Origin: Acidimicrobiia bacterium
GTDB lineage: Bacteria > Actinomycetota > Acidimicrobiia > IMCC26256 > JAOSJL01
Assembly: GCA_027494115.1 (NCBI GenBank)
Contig: JAOSJL010000003.1
Span: 43,016 to 107,015 of the forward strand
Length of the DNA stretch: 64,000 nucleotides
Reading direction: 5' to 3'
Shown here: one piece after another, positions 54,830 through 63,141 of the stretch
How positions within the stretch are numbered: position 1 is the first letter of the stretch
How the letters are laid out: the number at the start of each line of letters is the position of its first letter
The notes under the pieces: model-generated
The model's database searches: none
What the model was told of the DNA's origin: nothing
What the model saw: only the letters and a program-made list of their open reading frames with translations
Program-made: the position numbers and the translations under genes

Positions 54830-54898
54830 GCACCTCGACCATGTCGCGTCTACCCACCGAATCGGTGGTCAGACGCGACATGAACGGGAATTCGCGGG
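54830..54898. repeat. 69-bp palindromic repeat, copy 2
   Basis: Same element as at 53156, hairpin core 54841-54881, in the same orientation. It sits between the glycosidase gene (ends 54912) and the start of the ComF-like gene, both on the minus strand, so it may terminate the first transcript. A partial tandem CGGCACCTCGA precedes it. Confidence 0.88.
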
Positions 54899-54911
54899 TC
54901 GGGGCGGTTGC

Positions 54912-57044
54912 TCAGGTCGTCGGCACCCGGGGTGCACGCACGATGGTGAGGTCGTCGGGCAGGTCGACGACGTCGAGGCGGTCCCGCTCCACCTCGATCG
55001 AGAGGTGCCCGCCCATTATCGGAATCCTCTCCAGACGCAGCAGCCCGATCCAGTCGGGGACCGTCGGTGCCAGGTGCAGCTTGCCGGTCCTGATCTCCGG
55101 ATCGAAGCGCAGCAGCGCTCGCAGGAACAGAAGCGGTGACGCGGCGGCCCACGCCTGCGGAGAACACGACGTCGGGTAGGCGACCGGAAAGCCGAAACGC
55201 TCCCTAGGCAGCCCTGAGAAGAGCTCAGGGAGCAGGTTGCCGAACGACACCGACGCGTCGACGAGAGCGCGCATGATGCGGTGCGACTCCTCCTCGAAGC
55301 CGTACCGCATCAGCCCGGCGGCGATGATCGCGTTGTCGTGAGGCCAGACGCTGCCGCAGTGGTACGAGATCGGGTTGTACCCGACCATCTCCTCCGACAG
55401 CGTGCGCACGCCCCAGCCGCTGAACATCGCGTCCGACATCAGGTGCAGCGCGACGAAGGGAGCCTTCTCCTCGTCGACGATGCCCGTCCAGAGACAGTGG
55501 CCCATGTTCGACGCCACGACGTCGAGCGGCACCTTGTCGCGATCGAGGCCCATGGCGAAGTAGCCGCCGCCCGGCCGGTCGACCCAGAAGTCCCGGTTGA
55601 ACGACTTCTTGAGCTCGCGCGCCCGCTCACGCAGCCGCGCCGCGAGATCGTCGTCGCCGGCCTCCGTCGCGCAGTGAGATCTCGCAATGAGCGCGGCGTA
55701 CACGTATCCCTGGGCCTCGCAGAGAGCGATCGGCGCCTCCCCGAGGCGGCCGTCCCGGAAGCGCGCTGCATCCCAGGAGTCCTTCCAGCCCTGATTCTGC
55801 AGACCCCGGTCGGTTGCGCGCTGGTACTCGACGTAGCCGTCGCCATCACGGTCGCCGAAATCCGTTATCCACTGCAACGCTCGGTCGGCGGCGGGCAGGA
55901 GCGCGTCGACGTCCTCCCGCCTGCTGCCCCATCGAGAGAGCTCGCCCAGGAGCATCACGAACAGCGGAGTTGCGTCGACCGTTCCGTAGTAGACACGACC
56001 ACCGCCGAGGGAGAGCGACGCAGTCTCGCCGAACCGCATCTCGTGGAGGATGCGGCCCGGCTCCTCCTCCGTGCGCGGATCGACGTCGGTCCCCTGGAAG
56101 CGGGCGAGAGTCTGGAGGGTTCCGAGTGCGAGATCGGGGTCGACCATCATCGTCATCCACGAGGTGATCAGTGAGTCGCGCCCGAACAGCGTCATGAACC
56201 ACGGTGCCCCGGCCGCGACCACTGCGCGCTCGGGGTGCTCAGGATCGAAGATCCGAAGCGCCGCGAGGTCCTCGCTCGAGCGCTCGAGCAACGCCCGGAA
56301 CTGAGCATGACCCGAGGTCACCGACGGCTGGCGCCGGCGCCACTCCTCGAGTCGCTCCACCGGCGCCGACCGATCGACCGGATGTCCGCACTTGTAGCGG
56401 GGCACGATCACCTCGTCGTCGATGACCGTCGTCACCTGAACGCACGTGGACCACTCTCCCTGCGCGGGGACTATCACTTCGTACGTGATCACGTTCTCCG
56501 CGACAAGTGCGTCGGCTCCGAGATCGACGCGCGTCTCGCGCCGGAACGGTCCCCGTCGATAGGTGAACCTGACTACGCCACCCTCGACGTGAACGCCCGA
56601 GACGCCGACTTTCTCGACCCTCCCCTCCTTGACCTCGAAGAGGTCGGCGAAGTCGCAGTCGAGGTCGAGCTCGATCGAGCAGTACGCATCCTCCGCGGAG
56701 TAGTTGTGGATCACCAGGTCTTCGCGCATCCCACGGCCGACGTAGCGGTACCGGAACACCATGAGGTGCGAATCGGCTCGACCGGGCAGCGGTCGCCCAC
56801 GTAGCACGAAGACACCGCTGAACGGATCGATCGTGCTCGCGGACAACGGCTCCGGCAGAGCGCCGTTCACCCGCAGCGTCATCCCCGAGAGGAACCGTGT
56901 GTCCCTGAAGAAGAGTCCCTCGGGGAGCTCCGGGCGCATGTCACCCGAAGGATCCGAGATGCAGAAGGCCGACCCCTCGATGAGTGTTACGACACCTTTC
57001 GAGCCGAGGCTCGCGCTGGCGCTCGTCGTCCACGGATCCGGCAT
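54912..57044 (-). CDS. Glycogen-debranching-type amylo-alpha-1,6-glucosidase
   Basis: About 711 residues, intact. The N-terminal domain (LIEGSAFCISDPSGDMRPEL, EGLFFRDTRFLSGMTLRVNG) is the glycogen-debranching N-terminal fold. The C-terminal (alpha/alpha)6 barrel has APWFMTLFGRDSLITSWMTM, GTVDATPLFVMLLGEL, NQGWKDSWDAARFRDGRLGE and HCGSVWPHDNAIIAAGLMRY. Asp and Glu residues of GRDS and the barrel probably act in hydrolysis. The start ATG 57044 was chosen because MPDPWTTSASASLGSKGVV lacks the Arg-rich false leader of the longer frame to 57314. Family members act on alpha-glucans or related storage or compatible-solute sugars. It is divergent from the GT4 gene. Confidence 0.85.
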   Translation of the reverse strand: MPDPWTTSASASLGSKGVVTLIEGSAFCISDPSGDMRPELPEGLFFRDTRFLSGMTLRVNGALPEPLSASTIDPFSGVFVLRGRPLPGRADSHLMVFRYRYVGRGMREDLVIHNYSAEDAYCSIELDLDCDFADLFEVKEGRVEKVGVSGVHVEGGVVRFTYRRGPFRRETRVDLGADALVAENVITYEVIVPAQGEWSTCVQVTTVIDDEVIVPRYKCGHPVDRSAPVERLEEWRRRQPSVTSGHAQFRALLERSSEDLAALRIFDPEHPERAVVAAGAPWFMTLFGRDSLITSWMTMMVDPDLALGTLQTLARFQGTDVDPRTEEEPGRILHEMRFGETASLSLGGGRVYYGTVDATPLFVMLLGELSRWGSRREDVDALLPAADRALQWITDFGDRDGDGYVEYQRATDRGLQNQGWKDSWDAARFRDGRLGEAPIALCEAQGYVYAALIARSHCATEAGDDDLAARLRERARELKKSFNRDFWVDRPGGGYFAMGLDRDKVPLDVVASNMGHCLWTGIVDEEKAPFVALHLMSDAMFSGWGVRTLSEEMVGYNPISYHCGSVWPHDNAIIAAGLMRYGFEEESHRIMRALVDASVSFGNLLPELFSGLPRERFGFPVAYPTSCSPQAWAAASPLLFLRALLRFDPEIRTGKLHLAPTVPDWIGLLRLERIPIMGGHLSIEVERDRLDVVDLPDDLTIVRAPRVPTT

Positions 57045-57203
57045 CGCCCCGACGCTATCCGCTCCGCGAGACGGGTCTGTCGCTCTCGCACTCCCGTCGC
57101 ACCGGACGACTCCCACCTCGAGCGCTGCGCGGATACCCACTCCCGACAGAGGGCGCAGCCGCGCATCGAAGCACCACGGGATGGCCCGGTAGCCTGAGTC
57201 ACC

Positions 57204-58226
57204 GTGCGCATAGGAATGGTGGCCCCGGTCTGGTACCCGGTACCGCCGATCGGATACGGGGGCATCGAGCTCGTCGTCGCCCTGCTCGCCGACGGGTTGG
57301 TGGATGCCGGCCACGACGTCACGCTCTTCGCCAGCGGCGGCTCATCGACGAAGGCGGCCCTCGTCTCGCCGTTCGTCGAGCCCCCCGACCCGCGTCTCCT
57401 GGGCAACCCCTGGTACGACGCTGCACACGCCTTCGCGTCCTACACACACGCCGCCGAGTTCGACGTCATCCACGACCACGCGGGTGTCGTGGGACCCGTG
57501 CTGGGAGCAATGCTCGACGGGCGCCCCCCGGTAGTGCACACCCTCCACGGGCCCTGGACCGAGGACTCGCGAACGCTGTACGGGATGCTGGCGGAGCGAA
57601 TCCATCTCGTGTCTATCAGCGAGGCCCAGATGCGCGACAACCCCGAGGTCCGCTACGCCGCGACGGTGCACAACGGGATCGACCTCGACGCCTACCCATT
57701 GCGCGAAGAGAAGGACGACTACCTCGTCTACATCGGTAGAGCCAATCCCGACAAGGGACCCGCGGTGGCGATCGCGATCGCGCGCCGGGCCGGCCTACCG
57801 ATGAAGATGATCCTCAAGCGACACGAGCCCGCAGAGCGCGCGTACTTCGAGGAGGCGATCGTCCCGGTCCTGGGCGACGACGTCGAGCTCTTCGAGTCGG
57901 TCACCCACGAGGTCAAGGTCGATCTCCTGGGCCGGGCGAAGGCCATGGTCTTCCCGATCCGCTGGCCGGAGCCGTTCGGGCTGGTCATGGCCGAGGCCAT
58001 GGCCTGTGGCACCCCCGTGGTCACCACGCCCTGGGGAGCAGCGCCGGAGGTGGTCGCCGACGGAGTCACCGGGTACCTGCGCGACGACTTCGCCGATCTC
58101 GTCTCTGCGGTGGAGTGGGCGGCCGAGCTCTCACCGCTCGACTGCCGTGCCCGGGTCGAGGAGCACTTCTCGGCCGCGGCGATGGTCCGCGGCTACGAGG
58201 CCCTCTTCGACAAGGTCGTCGGCTGA
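57204..58226 (+). CDS. GT4-type glycosyltransferase
   Basis: 340 residues, intact. RIGMVAPVWYPVPPIGYGGI has the Gly-rich N-terminal loop, DVIHDHAGVVGPVLGA follows, then VYIGRANPDKGPAVAIAIAR and the donor motif FPIRWPEPFGLVMAEAMACG. Start GTG 57204. It faces away from the debranching-type enzyme, and the two are often linked in actinobacteria making or degrading glucans, though no direct proof is present here. Confidence 0.87.
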   Translation: MRIGMVAPVWYPVPPIGYGGIELVVALLADGLVDAGHDVTLFASGGSSTKAALVSPFVEPPDPRLLGNPWYDAAHAFASYTHAAEFDVIHDHAGVVGPVLGAMLDGRPPVVHTLHGPWTEDSRTLYGMLAERIHLVSISEAQMRDNPEVRYAATVHNGIDLDAYPLREEKDDYLVYIGRANPDKGPAVAIAIARRAGLPMKMILKRHEPAERAYFEEAIVPVLGDDVELFESVTHEVKVDLLGRAKAMVFPIRWPEPFGLVMAEAMACGTPVVTTPWGAAPEVVADGVTGYLRDDFADLVSAVEWAAELSPLDCRARVEEHFSAAAMVRGYEALFDKVVG

Positions 58227-58267
58227 CACACCCCAGCGTACCGGGGCTACCCCGGAGACCGGATTTA

Positions 58268-58283
58268 CACTACCTGCATAGTG
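58268..58283. promoter_or_regulatory. Palindromic operator candidate upstream of sufC
   Basis: CACTA-CCTGCA-TAGTG is a perfect 5-base inverted repeat with a 6-base spacer, centred about 17 bases before the sufC ATG in an AT-richer patch. Iron-sulfur regulators of the SufR/IscR type bind inverted repeats at suf promoters. The position, overlapping the likely promoter, suits a repressor. No regulator gene is in the window. Confidence 0.45.
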
Positions 58284-58291
58284 ATATTAGG

Positions 58292-59086
58292 ATGTCCTCC
58301 GTGGACGACGCCACCCTGACCGCACCCGAGCCGCCCGCACTCGAGATCGACGACCTGCACGCAGCCGTCGACGGCCGCGAGATCCTGCGCGGTGTCTCGC
58401 TCGAGGTCGGCCGCGGCGAGGTGCATGCCCTGATGGGCCCCAACGGCTCGGGCAAGTCGACCCTCGCCGGCGCCCTCATGGGCAGCCCCGCCTACGAGGT
58501 CACCGGCGGCAGGATCCTCCTCGCCGGTGAGGACGTGACTCCCCTGACCACCGACGAGCGGGCAGCGCGGGGCCTCTTCCTGGGCTTTCAGCACCCCGAG
58601 GAGATCCCCGGGGTCAGTGTCTTCAACTTCCTCCGCCAGGCGATCGCGACCCGCAAGGGGATCGACGACTTCTCTGTCCTCGAAGTGCGAATGAAGGTCC
58701 TCGAGTGGTCGAAGCGGCTCGGCATGGACAGCCGATTCGCCGATCGCTACCTGAACGAGGGGTTCTCCGGCGGCGAGAAGAAGCGCAACGAGGTGCTGCA
58801 GATGGCCCTCCTCGAGCCCGACGTCGCGATCCTCGACGAGACGGACAGCGGACTCGACATCGACGCCCTCCGCACGGTCAGTCACGGCATCGGCGAGGTC
58901 CGCAAGGACCGCCCGGAGCTCGGAATCCTCCTGATAACCCACTACCGGCGGATCCTCGAGTACCTCACCCCCGACGCGGTGCACATCCTGCTCGACGGCC
59001 GAATCGTGAGATCGGGTGGCCCCGAGCTGGCGCACGTGATCGAGGACGAGGGATTCGAGGCCTTCCGGGGCGCCGAGGTCGCCTGA
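58292..59086 (+). CDS. sufC: SufC, Fe-S assembly ATPase (first copy)
   Basis: About 264 residues. The SufC-specific pattern is present: Walker A MGPNGSGKSTLAGALMG, TDERAARGLFLGFQHPEEIP, signature FSGGEKKRNEVLQMALLEPD and Walker B AILDETDSGLDIDALRTV, then LLITHYRRILEYLTPDAVHI. It supplies ATP hydrolysis for the SufB-SufC-SufD scaffold. ATG 58292 (MSSVDDATL) sits behind the palindrome. sufS follows by two bases. A second SufC on the opposite strand at 63142 is clearly different. Confidence 0.92.
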   Translation: MSSVDDATLTAPEPPALEIDDLHAAVDGREILRGVSLEVGRGEVHALMGPNGSGKSTLAGALMGSPAYEVTGGRILLAGEDVTPLTTDERAARGLFLGFQHPEEIPGVSVFNFLRQAIATRKGIDDFSVLEVRMKVLEWSKRLGMDSRFADRYLNEGFSGGEKKRNEVLQMALLEPDVAILDETDSGLDIDALRTVSHGIGEVRKDRPELGILLITHYRRILEYLTPDAVHILLDGRIVRSGGPELAHVIEDEGFEAFRGAEVA

Positions 59087-59087
59087 C

Positions 59088-60322
59088 TTGGGTGCGCTCG
59101 ACATCGATCTGCTGAAGGGCGACTTCCCAATCCTGTCGCGCCGCGTGCACGACAAGCGACTGGTCTTCCTCGACTCGGCGGCGTCGTCGCAGAAGCCGGC
59201 TGCCGTGATCGACTCCATGGACAGGTTCCAGCGCGAGCGATACGCGAACGTCCACCGCGGCGTCTACACGATCGCCGAGGAGGCCACGTGCGCCTTCGAG
59301 GACGCGCGTCGCCGGGTTGCGCGGTTCGTGAACGCGCGCTCCCCACGCGAGCTCGTATTCACGCGCAACGCCACCGAGGCCGTCAACGTCGTGGCGCGCG
59401 CCTGGGGCGGTGCGAACCTCGGCGAGGGCGACGTCGTCGTGCTGACCCACATGGAGCACCACGCGAACATCGTTCCGTGGCAGATGCTCGCAGCAGCGGC
59501 GGGTATCGAGATCCGGTGGATCCCCCTGACTGCCGACCGTCGGCTCGACCTGACCGACCTCGACCGTCTCCTCGACGGCGCATCGCTCCTGGCCGTGACC
59601 GCGATGTCGAACGTTCTCGGTACGGTCAACCCCGTCCGCCCTCTCGCCGACGCCGCCCACGCGGCGGGCGCACGCGTTCTCGTCGACGCGTGTCAGCACG
59701 TACCGCACTTCGCCACCGACGTGCAGGCATGGGACGCCGACTTCATGGCGTTCTCCGCCCACAAGATGCTCGGACCCAGCGGCATCGGCGCGCTGTGGGG
59801 ACGCGAGGAGCTTCTCGAGGCGATGCCCCCTTCCTGGGCGGGGGCGAGATGATCCTCGACGTCCGACTCGACGGCTTCACCCCCAACGAGCTTCCGTGGA
59901 AGTTCGAGGCGGGGACACCGGCGATCACCGAGGCCGTCGGCTTCGGCGCCGCCGTCGACTACCTGGAGGCCCTCGGAATGGACGCCGTACGCTCGCACGA
60001 GGAGCGGCTGGCGGGCTACACCCTCACCGCCCTGCGCGACCGCTTCGGCGACTCGCTCACCATCTACGGACCCGACGGGGTCGCGGATCGGGGTGCGGTG
60101 ATCTCGTTCCTCTTCGACGGCATCCACGCGCACGACATCAGCCAGGTGCTCGACGACGAGGGCGTGTGCGTGCGTGCCGGGCACCACTGCGCCAAGCCGC
60201 TCATGCGCATCCTCGGGGTGCCCGCCACGAGCCGGGCCTCCTTCTACGTGTACAACGACGAAGCCGACGCCGACGCGCTGATCGAAGCACTGGCGCGCGC
60301 CGAGCGCTTCTTCGCCCTCTAG
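59088..60322 (+). CDS. sufS: SufS cysteine desulfurase (frameshifted)
   Basis: About 411 residues, PLP enzyme supplying sulfur for Fe-S clusters. Visible: LVFLDSAASSQKPAAVIDSM, RYANVHRGVYTIAEEAT, VVVLTHMEHHANIVPWQ, the PLP-lysine region MAFSAHKMLGPSGIGALWG and the active-site Cys in VRAGHHCAKPLMRILG. The frame is lost at MPPSWAG (about 59832) because one T seems to be missing in CCCCCTTCC; it resumes GGGEMILDVRLDGFTPNELP. TTG 59088 is the best start. sufU follows at 10 bases. Confidence 0.9.
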
Positions 60323-60332
60323 GATCGGGACG

Positions 60333-60808
60333 ATGCCGGGCCTCGAAGACCTCTACCGGGAGATCATCCTCGACCACTACCGCGCTCCGCGGAACCGTGG
60401 CGAGCTCCCTGTGCCGCCGGCGCACATGGCCGAGGGGTTCAACCCTCTCTGCGGCGACGAGGTCACCGTCTACGTCGAGGAGGGAGGCAACGCCGTCACC
60501 GACCTCAAGATCACCGGCCAGGGCTGCTCGATCAGCCAGGCGTCCTCGTCGATGATGAGCTCGGCGGTCAAGGGCAAGACCATCGCCGAAGCGCGCGCCC
60601 TCATCCGCGCCTTCAAGGCGCTGATGTCGATACACGAATCGAAGCTCGAGGGCGAGTCCGACGGCTCCGACCTCGCCGCCGACCTCGAGGGCGTCCACCT
60701 GGGCGACCTCGAGGCGCTCCAGGAGTCGTCAAGTTCCCGGTCCGCATCAAGTGCGCGACGCTCGCGTGGAACACGCTCGCACAGGTCCTCGACGAGATCG
60801 AAGACTGA
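60333..60808 (+). CDS. sufU: SufU, sulfur carrier/scaffold for Fe-S assembly (frameshifted)
   Basis: About 158 residues. Three Cys of the zinc site are visible in FNPLCGDEVTVYV, GQGCSISQASSSMMSSAVKG and, after a shift at about 60730, PVRIKCATLAWNTLAQVLDE. SufU receives sulfur from SufS. Restoring one base makes the end match the family (stop 60808); unshifted, it runs into a Ser/Arg-rich tail. It is the third gene of a sufC-S-U unit; the strong inverted repeat that follows would terminate it. Confidence 0.9.
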
Positions 60809-60818
60809 CCGGGCCGAC

Positions 60819-60868
60819 CGTTCTTGCGTCACTTCCTCGCGTCCAGCGCAGAAAGTGACGCAAGAACG
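60819..60868. terminator. Strong 16-bp inverted repeat, bidirectional terminator candidate
   Basis: CGTTCTTGCGTCACTT at 60819-60834 and its exact reverse complement at 60853-60868, separated by 18 bases. It lies between the convergent sufU (plus, ends 60808) and thioredoxin-fold gene (minus, ends 60924). A T run is absent, so termination is by hairpin position only; a mobile or REP-like origin is an alternative. Confidence 0.65.
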
Positions 60869-60923
60869 GGGGAGGGGGGTCGGGCCGACCGGCCCGGCGC
60901 GCTCAGTGCGCGTTGCGGCTGCC

Positions 60924-61379
60924 TCAACCGGGGCGGAACGACGGCAGCCCGTCACCGTCGTGCGATACGACGCCCGCACCGGCGGCCTCGGACAGGCGGT
61001 TCCAGCCGTCGCGGTCCCAGCCGGCGACGGCGTCGGCGATCACGCCGCCGGCATCGACGAGGAAGAGGGTCGGCACGGTGCTCAACCCGTACGCATCCGA
61101 TATCGGATACGGCTCGCTCTCGGAGATCGTCGGGACCCGCATGCCGGTCATCTCGGAATACGCGGTGATGTCACCCACGGGATCCTGCCCGATGGCGATC
61201 ACGCGGGCACCGGAGTCGGCCATCTCCTGGACCTTCGGAGCCGACATGTGACAGACGGGACACGTCGTCTTGAAGAAGGCGAGCACCACAGGACCCGCCG
61301 TCCAGGGATCGGTCTCGGCCGCGCCCGACCCGGCACCGGGGAGGTGGAGAGAGGGGGCCGCGGAGCCGGTCGAGAGCAT
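60924..61379 (-). CDS. Thioredoxin-fold (TlpA/peroxiredoxin-like) protein
   Basis: About 152 residues. VVLAFFKTTCPVCHMSAPKV holds the redox CPVC motif, GARVIAIGQDPVGDITAY follows, and LSTVPTLFLVDAGGVIAD supplies the cis-Pro (TVP). It starts MLSTGSAAPSLHLPG at 61379 without a clear signal peptide, so it may act in the cytoplasm. The role would be thiol-disulfide exchange or peroxide reduction. It is convergent to the suf unit. Confidence 0.8.
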   Translation of the reverse strand: MLSTGSAAPSLHLPGAGSGAAETDPWTAGPVVLAFFKTTCPVCHMSAPKVQEMADSGARVIAIGQDPVGDITAYSEMTGMRVPTISESEPYPISDAYGLSTVPTLFLVDAGGVIADAVAGWDRDGWNRLSEAAGAGVVSHDGDGLPSFRPG

Positions 61380-61584
61380 CACCGCCAGGTTACGCCGCGG
61401 CGGGTCCCGCCCTGCGGCGGGCCCGGGGAGGGGCGACCGAGATGGTCCCCTCGGATACGGCATCATCACGGTACGGTGCGATCGGGTACCGTGATGGGCT
61501 CGCAGGGAATGACAGCCACGGAGAGGCTCCCCGGAGAGCAAGGATCCGGGGGACACCCAGACCATGGACAGCGGAGGAGGACCA

Positions 61585-61765
61585 ATGGACCAGGTCGAGA
61601 TCGTCGGCGTGATCGACGAGGCACTGGAGCGGTTCTCGGCGCGACGTCGTCCCCGCAACCGAGATCTGCGACTGGCTCCTCGACATCCGCTCCGCAATCC
61701 TGGCCGCACCCGACGAGGCGCTCGCACGCCTCCTCGAGGAGGAGTCCACTCCCGCCGCCGGCTGA
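61585..61765 (+). CDS. Short protein of unknown function (frameshifted)
   Basis: ATG 61585 lies behind a very good GGAGGAGG ribosome-binding site. It encodes MDQVEIVGVIDEALERFSAR, then, with one base added at about 61650, DVVPATEICDWLLDIRSAIL and a stop at 61763, about 60 residues in all. The sequence is acidic and helical. The clear ribosome site and the sensible two-part protein make a real gene likely. I recognise no family. Confidence 0.55.
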
Positions 61766-61850
61766 TCGACGCGTGCGTTCGGCGCGAGCCCTCTGCCCGA
61801 AGAGTCTCCGCTAGCCTTACCCGCAGTCCCCTCGTTCGATCAGAGGCCCC

Positions 61851-62993
61851 TTGCGCAAGCTGCTCCGTCCCGGCATCTGGATCGTGATCGCCACCGTGGC
61901 CGCCGTCTTCTCGGGCGCCTTGGTCGGCTTCGCCTACGTCTTCGGTCTCGGTGACGACGCCGGCAGCGACGTCTTCTCCGCGGTCCCGGTCACCGCCCGG
62001 GAGCCCACTACCACCACCACGCGCCCGCGGTCACGCCCGACCACCACCACCCTCCCCCCGATCGAGCAGCCGCCCTTCGTGGAGATGCCGGCGCTTCCGG
62101 CGGGCGGGCTCTCGCAGGGCGACTCCGGCGACGACGTCCTCGTCTACGAGTACCGGATGAAGACGCTGCGCTTCGACCCGGGCGAGGTCGACGGGGTCTT
62201 CGACTCGGAGACGCGCTACGCGGTCGAGGCGGTGCAGAAACTCTTCGGCGTGGATCGCACGGGCCGCATAGACGAGGGCGTGCGCTTTGGCCTCTCGACC
62301 TTCCAGTGGCCCAAGGCGATGGTCAAGAAGGGCGAGCCCGACCGGGCCGAGGTCGACTTGGACCGCCAGGTGATGGTCGTGTACCGCGACCGCGAGGTGC
62401 AGCTGATAACACCGGTGTCCTCGGGCAGCGGCAAGCGGTTCTGCGGCGGCGACCAGGGGTGCCAGTACGCGACGACCCCACCTGGGCGCTACACCTTCAC
62501 GTGGCACTACAACGGCTGGCGCACCAGCAAGCTGGGGCGCCTCTACAACCCCTACTACTTCAACGGCGGGATCGCCGTGCACGGTTACTCGTCGGTCCCC
62601 GTGTACAACGCATCACACGGCTGCGTGCGCATCCCGATGCACATCGCCGAGTACTTCCCCGACCTCGTCTTCAAGGACATGCCGATCTACGTTGTCGGAA
62701 CGGCCGCCGGACCGTACGGCGCGGCGCCCGGCAACCCGACGACGCCCGGACCGCCCACGGCGACCACTACGCCCGCAACGACACCGCCCACGGCCACGGC
62801 CACGACTGGGCCGGCGACCGCGCCGACCACCACCCGTCCGGTGACCAGCACATCGACGCCGGGCACCAGCGCGACCACCGCAACGACCTCCCCGGCGACG
62901 ACGGCCGCGCCGACCACGACTGCTGCGCCGACCACCACCGTCCCACCCACGACTGCCGCGCCGCCGAGCACCACCGCACCATCGGGCCCGTAG
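61851..62993 (+). CDS. L,D-transpeptidase with peptidoglycan-binding domain
   Basis: 380 residues. An N-terminal membrane anchor (IWIVIATVAAVFSGALVGFA) and a Thr/Pro-rich linker come first. A peptidoglycan-binding domain follows (LSQGDSGDDVLVYEYRMKTL, FDPGEVDGVFDSETRYAVEA). The YkuD catalytic domain has IAVHGYSSVPVYNASHGCVR, in which His and Cys of HGCVR are catalytic. A 100-residue Thr/Pro/Ala tail ends the protein. It makes 3-3 cross-links in peptidoglycan or attaches proteins to it. TTG 61851 is the start. The tail is low complexity and may vary in length. Confidence 0.9.
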   Translation: MRKLLRPGIWIVIATVAAVFSGALVGFAYVFGLGDDAGSDVFSAVPVTAREPTTTTTRPRSRPTTTTLPPIEQPPFVEMPALPAGGLSQGDSGDDVLVYEYRMKTLRFDPGEVDGVFDSETRYAVEAVQKLFGVDRTGRIDEGVRFGLSTFQWPKAMVKKGEPDRAEVDLDRQVMVVYRDREVQLITPVSSGSGKRFCGGDQGCQYATTPPGRYTFTWHYNGWRTSKLGRLYNPYYFNGGIAVHGYSSVPVYNASHGCVRIPMHIAEYFPDLVFKDMPIYVVGTAAGPYGAAPGNPTTPGPPTATTTPATTPPTATATTGPATAPTTTRPVTSTSTPGTSATTATTSPATTAAPTTTAAPTTTVPPTTAAPPSTTAPSGP

Positions 62994-62995
62994 GG

Positions 62996-63123
62996 CCGCC
63001 TCGACATCGGCGTACGCCTGGGCGATCGGGAGCTGCACGCGCGGAATGAAGACCTTGGAGCCGTTGACCAGGTAGCGGTCGTCCCTACGTTCGGCGGATG
63101 TCCGGATGCGCGTCGTCTCGGGG
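62996..63123 (-). pseudogene. Remnant of an acyl-CoA dehydrogenase-like gene
   Basis: In one minus-strand frame RIRTSAERRDDRYLVNGSKV is followed directly by FIPRVQLPIAQAYADVEAAL. The first piece resembles the middle-domain LNG(S/T)K(V/I)(F/W)I segment of acyl-CoA dehydrogenases; the second looks like their C-terminal R(I/V)Q...AQAYAD helix. The region between is absent, so this is a short internally deleted relic squeezed between the transpeptidase and sufC. It has no start and no intact domain. Confidence 0.4.
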
Positions 63124-63141
63124 CCGGCCCGCGGCGCGCAG

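Noticed and set aside
62700..62993. Repeat array or CRISPR-like signal in the Thr/Pro-rich DNA
   Set aside because: It is the low-complexity tail of the L,D-transpeptidase, made of ACC/ACG/CCG codons.
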